A stretch of DNA of 50,942 nucleotides, from positions 1 to 50,942 of the forward strand of contig JAFZRZ010000015.1 of NCBI GenBank assembly GCA_017619635.1, in the 5' to 3' direction. Within the stretch, counting starts at the first letter, position 1. Each line of letters opens with the position of its first letter. Source of the stretch: Lachnospiraceae bacterium. GTDB lineage: Bacteria > Bacillota > Clostridia > Lachnospirales > Lachnospiraceae. Position numbers and translations under genes: made by a program. This document shows positions 43,696-50,942 of this stretch, in pieces. The notes beneath the pieces were generated by a model. That model ran no database searches and was not told where the DNA came from. It saw nothing but the letters and a program-made list of their open reading frames with translations.

Positions 43696-45558
43696 ATGTT
43701 ACTTGATGATATAAAACAGCCCAATGACATAAAGAACGTGGATCCGCGTGACTATGATGAGCTTGCTCAGGAGATCAGACAGTTTCTTATAGAAAAGATC
43801 TCAGTAAACGGCGGACATCTTGGTTCGAACCTTGGAGCTGTAGAACTTACAATGGCACTTCATCTTTCTCTTGATCTGCCAAAAGACAAGATAATATGGG
43901 ATGTTGGACATCAGTCATATACTCACAAGCTGTTAACCGGAAGGAGAGACGGCTTTGAGTCTTTGCGTAAATTTGGAGGAATGAGCGGATTCCCCAAACG
44001 TAAGGAGAGTGACTGTGACTGCTTTGATACCGGTCACAGCTCAACATCTATCTCTGCAGGACTCGGTCTTGTGAAAGCTAGAGAGTTAAAGGGAGAGGAT
44101 GAAGTTATAGTTTCAGTTATCGGCGACGGATCACTTACTGGCGGTATGGCATATGAGGCATTAAACAATGCTTCGAGGATGAATACCAATTTTATCATTA
44201 TATTAAATGATAACAACATGTCGATCTCTGAAAATGTCGGAGGTGTGAGCAAGTACTTAAACAACATCCGTACAAGAGAGAACTATCAGAACTTAAAGGA
44301 CAGCATCTACTATCCGCTGCTTGAAAAGAAATACGGACAGCCCATCATTGATTTCGTCAGAAAAACAAAGAACTCCATCAAACAGCTTGTTGTTCCGGGA
44401 ATGTTCTTTGAGGATATGGGGATCAAATATTTAGGACCCGTTGACGGTCATGACATGAATGCGCTCCTTACTGTAATGAAGGAAGCTAAAAGATGTGAGA
44501 CCGCTGTTTTGGTACATGTCATCACGGAAAAAGGAAGAGGATTTGAACCTGCACTCAGACATCCGGCAAGATTCCACGGAGCTGAACCTTTTGATATAGA
44601 AACAGGTCTTCCGAAGAATAAAAAAGACAAGGCAAATTATACAGATGTCTTTTCTACGATAATGGTAAAGCTTGGTGCGAGGAACGAAAAAGTCGTTGCT
44701 ATCACTGCAGCCATGCCTGACGGAACAGGATTAAAACGTTTCCACAATGTTTATCCTGACAGATTCTTTGATGTCGGTATAGCCGAACAGCATGCCGTGA
44801 CTTTTGCGGCCGGTCTGGCAGCAGGCGGAATGATACCGATAGTTGCGGTGTATTCGTCATTTTTGCAGAGAGCTTACGATCAGGTGCTCCATGATGTCTG
44901 CATACAGAATCTTCCTGTCGTATTTGCGATAGACAGGGCAGGCCTTGTCGGCAGTGACGGAGAGACTCATCAGGGAATATTCGATCTGTCATATCTTTCA
45001 AGCATACCAAACATGCATGTGATGGCACCCAAGAATAAATGGGAGCTTTCGGATATGATGAAGTTTGCCGTTAACAGCGGTGTTCCGATAGCAGTCAGAT
45101 ATCCCAGAGGCGAAGCTTATGATGAGCTTAAGGATTACAGGGAACCCATAGAAATGGGAAAGAGCGAGATGCTCTTTGAAAGTGATAAGGCTAAAGTTGC
45201 ACTCTTTGCCATAGGAAGCATGGTCAAGACTGCAGTTTCTATAAGAGAAAAATACCTTGAAAAAGGTATGGATATAACAGTTGTCAATGCGAGATTTGCA
45301 AAGCCGATCGATACTCAGATGATAGACAAACTTGCATCTGAATATGAGCTTATCGTCACCATGGAAGAAAATGTGGCATGCGGCGGACTGGGAGACAAGG
45401 TCCTGGAGTATGTATGTGCCAGTGGCATTGATACAAAAGTACTGCAGATCGCATTACCGGATGAATATGTCGAACACGGTAACGTATGTGTGCTTCATAA
45501 GGAAGTAGGCATAGATGCCGATTCGATAATAGAAAAGATAGATAAGGCATTATCATAA
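43696..45558 (+). CDS. dxs: 1-deoxy-D-xylulose-5-phosphate synthase
   Basis: Thiamine diphosphate enzyme joining pyruvate and glyceraldehyde 3-phosphate, the entry step of the non-mevalonate pathway. The 620 residues show WDVGHQSYTHKLLTGR, the ThDP/Mg site GDGSLTGGMAYEALNN followed by NDNNMSISENVGG, FDVGIAEQHAVTFAAGLA with the catalytic Glu, and the C-terminal transketolase domain. It starts at the base after ispA ends, with AGGA 8 bases before ATG. Five bases separate it from tlyA. Confidence 0.98.
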   Translation: MLLDDIKQPNDIKNVDPRDYDELAQEIRQFLIEKISVNGGHLGSNLGAVELTMALHLSLDLPKDKIIWDVGHQSYTHKLLTGRRDGFESLRKFGGMSGFPKRKESDCDCFDTGHSSTSISAGLGLVKARELKGEDEVIVSVIGDGSLTGGMAYEALNNASRMNTNFIIILNDNNMSISENVGGVSKYLNNIRTRENYQNLKDSIYYPLLEKKYGQPIIDFVRKTKNSIKQLVVPGMFFEDMGIKYLGPVDGHDMNALLTVMKEAKRCETAVLVHVITEKGRGFEPALRHPARFHGAEPFDIETGLPKNKKDKANYTDVFSTIMVKLGARNEKVVAITAAMPDGTGLKRFHNVYPDRFFDVGIAEQHAVTFAAGLAAGGMIPIVAVYSSFLQRAYDQVLHDVCIQNLPVVFAIDRAGLVGSDGETHQGIFDLSYLSSIPNMHVMAPKNKWELSDMMKFAVNSGVPIAVRYPRGEAYDELKDYREPIEMGKSEMLFESDKAKVALFAIGSMVKTAVSIREKYLEKGMDITVVNARFAKPIDTQMIDKLASEYELIVTMEENVACGGLGDKVLEYVCASGIDTKVLQIALPDEYVEHGNVCVLHKEVGIDADSIIEKIDKALS

Positions 45559-45562
45559 GTTT

Positions 45563-46447
45563 ATGAAAGAAAGATTAGATGTTCTCCTTGTGAACAAAGG
45601 ATTTGCTTCATCTAGGGAGAAGGCAAAGACGATAATCATGGCCGGAGATGTGTATGTCAACGGTCAGCGTGAAGACAAGGCGGGAAGCACATTTGATGTT
45701 GAAAGCTCTGCTATCGAAGTGAGAGGGAAGCAGCTTAAGTATGTGAGCCGCGGAGGTCTTAAACTTGAGAAGGCTCTTTTGACATTCAAGCCCGATCTTG
45801 ATGGTAAGGTATGCATGGATATAGGTGCATCGACCGGAGGATTCACGGACTGCATGTTACAAAACAAGGCAAAAAAAGTCTACTCGATAGATGTTGGACA
45901 TGGTCAGCTCGACTGGAAGCTCAGAAACGATGAGCGTGTCGTATGTATGGAGAAGACCAATTTCAGATATATAAAACCGCAGGACATAGGAGAGGGTATA
46001 GATTTTTCCTCATGTGATGTGAGTTTTATATCTCTTACTAAGATCATTCTCCCTGCAAGAGCTCTCATGAAGGATGAGGGTACTATGGTCTTCCTTATCA
46101 AACCTCAGTTTGAAGCAGGCAGGGACAAGGTAGGGAAAAAAGGTGTTGTCAGAGATGAGAGCGTTCATGTGGAAGTCATAGAAAAGATCGTTCGATTTGC
46201 TCATATATGCGGTATGGCAGTACTGGGACTTGATCACTCACCGATCAGGGGCCCTGAGGGAAATATAGAATACCTTATATATATGAAGAAAGACGTTTCA
46301 AAAAATGATATGGCAAGTGCTCTGGATGAGAAAACAGCAGAGGATCTGCTTTCAGATATCGTCGGTAAAGATGAAGATGTTATAACAAAACCCGTGCATG
46401 ACAGTATATGCAAACTTGTCTCAAAAGCAAACAGTGAGCTTAACTGA
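45563..46447 (+). CDS. tlyA: TlyA-family rRNA (cytidine-2'-O)-methyltransferase
   Basis: A 294-residue protein with an N-terminal S4 RNA-binding domain (1-60; RLDVLLVNKGFASSREKAK) and an FtsJ/RrmJ-type methyltransferase domain, with the SAM loop DIGASTGGFTDCML near 86 and the catalytic-type residues in SFISL and LIKPQFEAG. The family includes TlyA, which methylates 16S and 23S rRNA and confers capreomycin sensitivity, and Bacillus YqxC; it was once annotated as a hemolysin. Operon position before nadK-argR-recN is standard. Confidence 0.92.
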   Translation: MKERLDVLLVNKGFASSREKAKTIIMAGDVYVNGQREDKAGSTFDVESSAIEVRGKQLKYVSRGGLKLEKALLTFKPDLDGKVCMDIGASTGGFTDCMLQNKAKKVYSIDVGHGQLDWKLRNDERVVCMEKTNFRYIKPQDIGEGIDFSSCDVSFISLTKIILPARALMKDEGTMVFLIKPQFEAGRDKVGKKGVVRDESVHVEVIEKIVRFAHICGMAVLGLDHSPIRGPEGNIEYLIYMKKDVSKNDMASALDEKTAEDLLSDIVGKDEDVITKPVHDSICKLVSKANSELN

Positions 46448-46470
46448 TAACGAAAATAGGTTTACATAAT

Positions 46471-47319
46471 ATGAAAAACTTTCTTATCATAACAAATGAC
46501 AAAAAAGATCCCGGTTATAAACTGACTCATGAGATAGAGAGTTATATAAAGAGTAAGGGAGCAGAGGTTTCGATAGCAGCCAAATCCATGGATGCCGGAA
46601 AGGGAAGCATTATTCCGGAAAACCGGGATATAGACTGCATATTTGTGCTTGGCGGTGACGGCACAATGCTAAGGGCTGCCAGGGATATAATGGACAGAGA
46701 GATTCCGATGCTTGGTATAAACTTGGGAACACTTGGATTCCTTGCCGATGTAGATAAGGATAAGTATAAGGAAGCAGTCGATATCCTCATTGAGGACAAA
46801 TACTTCATTCAGGATCGAATGACGATACAGGGAAAGATAACTCATGCAAATGGAAAAGAATCGGATGTTCCGGCAGCATTAAATGAGATAATCGTAACCA
46901 AGGCAGGAAGCGTACATGCGATAAATGTGGATATACATGTGAACGGTCAGTATCTTTATTCCATATATGCTGACGGTATAATCGCATCAACACCCACAGG
47001 GTCAACCGGTTACAACATGTCAGCGGGAGGTCCCATCGTTCATCCGCATGCGGCACTTATAGCGATAACACCCATATGTGCACATACCATGAATATGCGT
47101 ACAGTGGTCGTGGGACCGGATGATGTGGTTGAGTTTGTCATCGGACGAGGAAGAGAAGATGACAGTATCAAAGCTGAGATCATTTCAGACGGTGGTATGG
47201 GAATACCGGTAACCACAGGTGACAGGATAAAGATAACCAAAGCAGGATTCAATGTTAAACTTGTAAAGATAGAAAAGACAAGTTTCCTGCAGACACTTAA
47301 CAGAAAGATGTCAAACTAG
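46471..47319 (+). CDS. nadK: NAD kinase
   Basis: Phosphorylates NAD to NADP. The 282 residues contain the catalytic-site GGDGTMLRAAR from about residue 62, LGTLGFLADVD, NEIIVTK and the ATP/NAD motif STPTGSTGYNMSAGGPIVHP. Size matches the short bacterial type. It starts 23 bases after tlyA and argR begins 4 bases after its stop. Confidence 0.97.
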   Translation: MKNFLIITNDKKDPGYKLTHEIESYIKSKGAEVSIAAKSMDAGKGSIIPENRDIDCIFVLGGDGTMLRAARDIMDREIPMLGINLGTLGFLADVDKDKYKEAVDILIEDKYFIQDRMTIQGKITHANGKESDVPAALNEIIVTKAGSVHAINVDIHVNGQYLYSIYADGIIASTPTGSTGYNMSAGGPIVHPHAALIAITPICAHTMNMRTVVVGPDDVVEFVIGRGREDDSIKAEIISDGGMGIPVTTGDRIKITKAGFNVKLVKIEKTSFLQTLNRKMSN

Positions 47320-47323
47320 GGTC

Positions 47324-47770
47324 ATGAAAAGAGAAAGACAGAGTCGCATTCTTGAGATCATAGAGTCCAGGGATATTGAAACACAGGATCAGCTGGCTGA
47401 TATTTTAAGGTCGGAAGGATACAGTGTGACCCAGGCTACCATATCCAGGGATATAAATGAGCTGCAGCTGGGAAAGCTCCCGTGCGGTAACGGAAAGCGA
47501 AAGATCGCCATCCAGCCGGTCGGTGATGTGCACCTTACCAATAAATATATCCGTGTGCTTAGAGACGGATTTTTATCCATGGACAGTGCACAGAACATTC
47601 TTGTTGTAAAGACTGTATCAGGTATGGCTATGGCGGTAGCGGCAAGTCTTGATGCCCTTCATATGAAGGAAGTTGTAGGCTCGATAGCCGGTGATGACAC
47701 GATAATGATGGCCATCAGGACAACGCAGGAAACTGCACGTGTGATGGATAAGATAAGAGAATATCTATAG
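47324..47770 (+). CDS. argR: Arginine repressor ArgR/AhrC
   Basis: A 148-residue transcriptional regulator of arginine metabolism. The N-terminal winged helix (1-70) reads RILEIIESRDIETQDQLADIL then TQATISRDINELQLGK. The C-terminal hexamer domain binds arginine with GSIAGDDTIMMAIRT, including the paired Asp residues. Located before recN as in Bacillus and clostridia. No ARG-box was identified in this window, so targets lie elsewhere. Confidence 0.96.
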   Translation: MKRERQSRILEIIESRDIETQDQLADILRSEGYSVTQATISRDINELQLGKLPCGNGKRKIAIQPVGDVHLTNKYIRVLRDGFLSMDSAQNILVVKTVSGMAMAVAASLDALHMKEVVGSIAGDDTIMMAIRTTQETARVMDKIREYL

Positions 47771-47806
47771 ATGTGCTTATAAATATAAAGAAGAAAAGGA
47801 GCACAT

Positions 47807-49489
47807 ATGTTAGAAAGCTTACATGTAAAGAATCTTGCGCTCATAAAGGAAAGTGAGGTGTTTTTCTATCCGGGCCTCAATATCCTTTCGGGTGAGACGG
47901 GAGCAGGAAAATCCATAATACTGGGTTCTATAAGACTGGCTCTTGGCGCAAAAGCAGGAAAAGATCTTATAAGAAACGGTGAGGAATATGCGCTTATCGA
48001 GCTCATATTTAAGAGCACCAAGCCTCAGATAACTGAAAAACTAAATGAATTTGATCTTCCTGTCGAAGAAGACGGGACTGTTTTCATACAGCGTAAGATA
48101 ATGGATGGCAGGAGCAGTGCCAAGATAAACGGTGAGACTGTTTCCGGAAAGGCACTGAAACAGATAGCTTCGCTTCTTATTAATATCCACGGACAGAATG
48201 ATACGGCGGAACTTCTTGACAGTAAGAATTATCTTGATATCCTTGATGAATATGCTTTTTTGGAGACTGCAGAACTTAAAGAGAAAGTATCTGGTCTTTA
48301 TGAGACTTACATGTCACTGAAAAAGGAGTTTGAGGATAATCAAAACCTGGATAAAAACAAGGATAAAGAACTTGCGCTTGCAAGATTCGAGGTTCAGGAG
48401 ATAGATACAGCGGCATTAAGACCGGGTGAGGATGAAGAACTCGAAGACGAATACCGTCTGATGAATAACAGCAAAAAGATTGTTGACGGCATACAAAGAA
48501 GCTTTTACTCGCTTGATGGTGAGGGCGCAGCATCAGACAGTCTGGATCATGCTTTGAGAGAACTCAGAAATGTCTTAAGATATGATGAAAAACTCTCAGA
48601 TATGGAATCAAATCTTGCAACAGCCTGTGATCTTATAGAGGACTGCAAGAGAAATATGGATGATTACATGGCAGGCCTTGAGTTCTCGGAAAGTGATTTT
48701 TTAAGAGTTGAGAACAGGCTTGATACCATAAATCATTTAAAGAGCAAGTACGGAAACAGTATTGAAGATATACTGGCTTACAGAGATGACAGGAACTCAT
48801 TTATTGAAAAGATGAGTGACTTTTCCTCATATATGGAAGAGTTACAGGAAAAAGTATCTAAAGCCAAGAAATCATTGCTTTCTTCATGTAGGGAGCTGTC
48901 TGAGGTAAGAAAAGGCAAAGCTCTGATCATGGCTGAGGAACTTATCCGTAACTTAAAGGAACTCAATCTCGAACATGTAAAATGTGAGGTTTTTGTAGAC
49001 CCTGATGAAACCAATCTTAGCGATAAGGGTTACGACAGTGTCGATTTCATGGTATCATTTAATGTAGGTGAACCGCTTAAGTCATTGGGGATGATAGCAA
49101 GTGGCGGTGAATTATCAAGATTCATGCTGGCACTAAAAGCGATCACCGCAGATAAAGAGAGTATAGAGACTCTCATATTTGATGAGATAGATGCAGGTAT
49201 AAGCGGAAAGACGGCCTGGAACGTGGCAGAGAAGATGGATGTTATAGGAAGACAGCATCAGGTGATCGCAATCACGCATCTTCCTCAGATAGCAGCCATG
49301 GCTGATTCTCATTATCTGATAGAGAAGTCAAGCGATACCGACAGGACGCAGACTGATATCGTCAGACTCTCAAATGAGAAGAGCATAGATGAGATTGCCA
49401 GACTTATGTCAACTGATACGATAAGCACGGCAGTCAGAGAAAGCGCAAAAGAATTAAAAGCACAGGCTTTAGCAAGCAAAAGACTATAG
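47807..49489 (+). CDS. recN: DNA repair protein RecN
   Basis: SMC-like ATPase for double-strand break repair. The 560 residues have Walker A GETGAGKSIIL near the N-terminus, long coiled-coil arms (about 150-380), the ABC signature ASGGELSRFMLALKA, and Walker B ETLIFDEIDAGISGKTA near the C-terminus. Full length. ATG 47807 follows AAAGGAG by 6 bases. In sporulating clostridia spoIVB and spo0A follow; here glgA follows after 23 bases. Confidence 0.97.
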   Translation: MLESLHVKNLALIKESEVFFYPGLNILSGETGAGKSIILGSIRLALGAKAGKDLIRNGEEYALIELIFKSTKPQITEKLNEFDLPVEEDGTVFIQRKIMDGRSSAKINGETVSGKALKQIASLLINIHGQNDTAELLDSKNYLDILDEYAFLETAELKEKVSGLYETYMSLKKEFEDNQNLDKNKDKELALARFEVQEIDTAALRPGEDEELEDEYRLMNNSKKIVDGIQRSFYSLDGEGAASDSLDHALRELRNVLRYDEKLSDMESNLATACDLIEDCKRNMDDYMAGLEFSESDFLRVENRLDTINHLKSKYGNSIEDILAYRDDRNSFIEKMSDFSSYMEELQEKVSKAKKSLLSSCRELSEVRKGKALIMAEELIRNLKELNLEHVKCEVFVDPDETNLSDKGYDSVDFMVSFNVGEPLKSLGMIASGGELSRFMLALKAITADKESIETLIFDEIDAGISGKTAWNVAEKMDVIGRQHQVIAITHLPQIAAMADSHYLIEKSSDTDRTQTDIVRLSNEKSIDEIARLMSTDTISTAVRESAKELKAQALASKRL

Positions 49490-49512
49490 ATTAAAACCGG
49501 AGGTCAAAAAGT

Positions 49513-50942
49513 ATGAAGAACATTCTATTTGTGGCATCGGAGGGGGTACCATTTATCAAGACAGGCGGTTTGGCGGATGTTGTAGGTTCGCTGCCAAAGT
49601 GTATTGATAAGAAATACTTTGATATCAGAGTGATCCTGCCCAAATACACCTGTATGAAACAGGAATTCAAGGATATGCTCACATTCAGGCAGAATTTCTA
49701 CATGGATTTCCATTGGAAAAATGCATATGTGGGCATTCTGGAAGCAGAATATGAGGGTATCAAGTTCTATTTCATAGACAATGAAGGTTATTTCGGTGGC
49801 ATGAGACCTTACTGTGATGATCCTCTCTGGGAGATCGAGAAGTATGCGTTCTTCTGCAAAGCCTCACTTTCGGCATTGCCGCTTATAGATTTTAAACCGG
49901 ATATCATACACTGTCATGACTGGCAGACAGGACTTATTCCCGTATATCTTAAGGAAAGATTTGCCAATAATGATTTCTTTAAGGGTATCAAGACCGTCAT
50001 GACGATACATAACCTTAAGTTCCAGGGTAAATGGAGTGTTAAGGAAGTAAAGGAGATAACAGGTCTTTCAGATTACTATTTCTCACCTGACAAACTTGAG
50101 GCATATAAGGATGCCAATCTGTTAAAGGGCGGAATAGTATATGCCGATGCGATAACCACAGTCAGCGATACTTATGCTGAGGAGATAAAGACCGCATTTT
50201 ACGGAGAAGGTCTTGACGGACTCTTAAACAGCAGGGCGAATGACCTGAGAGGTATCGTAAACGGAATAGATTACAAGGATTTCAATCCCGAGACAGATCC
50301 TTATATAGAGAAGAAATATAATGCAAGGGATTTCCGTAAGGAAAAGGTAAAGAATAAGCTTAAACTCCAGGAGGAACTGGGACTTAAGAAAGATGCGAAT
50401 ACCATGATGATCGGTATCGTATCGAGACTGACAGATCAGAAAGGCTTTGATCTTATAGCTTATGTAATGGATGAGCTTTGTCAGGACAATGTCCAGATAG
50501 TTGTTCTGGGAACTGGTGAGGAACGTTATGAAAATATGTTCCGTCACTTTGACTGGAAGTACAGTGACAAGGTATCCGGAAATATATATTATTCTGAGCC
50601 TTTATCTCATAAGATCTATGCAGCATGTGATGCATTCTTGATGCCTTCACTGTTTGAGCCCTGCGGATTGAGTCAGCTAATGGCATTAAGATACGGAACT
50701 GTTCCGATAGTAAGAGAGACCGGCGGTCTTAAGGATACGGTTGAACCATACAATGAGTATGAGAGCACAGGAACAGGATTCAGTTTCCTTAACTATAATG
50801 CTCATGAAATGCTCGGTACCATCAGATATGCTGAAAAAATCTATTATGACAAGAAGCGTGAATGGAACAAGATAATAGACCGCGGAATGGCTAAGGACTT
50901 CAGCTGGTATGCGAGTGCAGCTAAGTATCAGGAGATGTATGA
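49513..50942 (+). CDS. glgA: Glycogen synthase (ADP-glucose type), runs off the window
   Basis: GT5 glucosyltransferase elongating glycogen from ADP-glucose. 476 codons are present and the frame is still open at the window end; the family length is about 478, so only a few residues are missing. Seen: the ADP-glucose binding KTGGLADVVGSLP (Lys16), HCHDWQTGLIPVYLK, the C-terminal domain entry GIVSRLTDQKGFDLI, and EPCGLSQLMALRYGTVPIVRETGGL with the catalytic Glu. Its Shine-Dalgarno is CGGAGG, 8 bases before ATG 49513. Following recN closely it may be read from the same transcript, though it has no functional link with DNA repair. Confidence 0.95.
   Translation, partial: MKNILFVASEGVPFIKTGGLADVVGSLPKCIDKKYFDIRVILPKYTCMKQEFKDMLTFRQNFYMDFHWKNAYVGILEAEYEGIKFYFIDNEGYFGGMRPYCDDPLWEIEKYAFFCKASLSALPLIDFKPDIIHCHDWQTGLIPVYLKERFANNDFFKGIKTVMTIHNLKFQGKWSVKEVKEITGLSDYYFSPDKLEAYKDANLLKGGIVYADAITTVSDTYAEEIKTAFYGEGLDGLLNSRANDLRGIVNGIDYKDFNPETDPYIEKKYNARDFRKEKVKNKLKLQEELGLKKDANTMMIGIVSRLTDQKGFDLIAYVMDELCQDNVQIVVLGTGEERYENMFRHFDWKYSDKVSGNIYYSEPLSHKIYAACDAFLMPSLFEPCGLSQLMALRYGTVPIVRETGGLKDTVEPYNEYESTGTGFSFLNYNAHEMLGTIRYAEKIYYDKKREWNKIIDRGMAKDFSWYASAAKYQEMY

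Noticed and set aside
42774..43700. OLE RNA, which in some extremophilic Firmicutes lies in the ispA-dxs region
   Set aside because: ispA and dxs abut without any gap here, so there is no room for the RNA.
1..50942. CRISPR arrays, insertion sequences, prophage genes or integrase/attachment sites
   Set aside because: No regularly spaced repeats, transposase, integrase or phage structural gene was seen; coding bias and orientation are uniform across the window.

Overview
The window is a chromosomal segment of a low-to-mid GC Gram-positive anaerobe, most likely a member of the Lachnospiraceae (Butyrivibrio-like). This is an inference from several things: a PolC-type replicase, Firmicutes-style gene orders (rimP-nusA-infB-rbfA-nrnA-truB; nusB-xseA-xseB-ispA-dxs-tlyA-nadK-argR-recN), non-mevalonate isoprenoid genes, a large PAS/GGDEF/EAL protein, frequent AGA and ATA codons, and tRNA without an encoded CCA end. 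Nearly every gene is on the + strand; the only clear minus-strand gene is a tRNA-Glu(CUC). No phage, insertion sequence, CRISPR array or resistance island is visible.

Layout. Positions 1-900 hold no convincing gene, but carry terminator-like hairpins, an 18-nt perfect palindrome and the ispG promoter. Positions 901-8265 hold ispG, polC, a one-carbon pair (fchA, folD) and their control signals. Positions 8551-13900 hold a PAS-GGDEF-EAL protein with a degenerate GGDEF motif, a CorA transporter, a GNAT acetyltransferase and a methyltransferase. A tRNA-Glu faces this block across a shared bidirectional terminator. Positions 14401-17492 hold xpaC-like, telA-like and mntP genes. Positions 17513-24565 form the translation/transcription operon rimP-nusA-L7Ae-infB-rbfA-nrnA-truB. 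Positions 24648-29894 are an overlapping cluster: Na/Pi transporter, SH3-NlpC/P60 hydrolase, LytS-type kinase and response regulator. Then come rpsO, pnp, prfC and a secreted transglutaminase-like protein. Positions 35640-38863 are the iron operon feoA-feoA-feoB plus a small Cys-rich membrane protein, under three copies of a DtxR-type operator. Next are gpx-ohrR and a DtxR-family regulator. Positions 40521-49489 run asp23-nusB-xseA-xseB-ispA-dxs-tlyA-nadK-argR-recN, and glgA runs off the right end almost complete.

Main points of interest. (1) FolD has lost both the lysine and the glutamine needed for cyclohydrolase activity, and a separate FchA-type cyclohydrolase lies just upstream, so the two one-carbon steps appear split between two proteins. 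(2) The rpsO-pnp gap folds into one long imperfect hairpin of about 32 bp, like the RNase III-processed leader of enterobacterial pnp. (3) Three GTTAG-N6-CTAAC operators precede feo, and a regulator with DtxR-type iron ligands is encoded about 4 kb away. (4) OhrR with its sensing cysteine is paired with a glutathione peroxidase, with an inverted repeat across a consensus promoter. (5) Several normally conserved neighbours are missing from their usual places: ylxR/rnpM, ribF, the spoIIIA operon and spoIVB-spo0A. The last two suggest a non-sporulating lineage.
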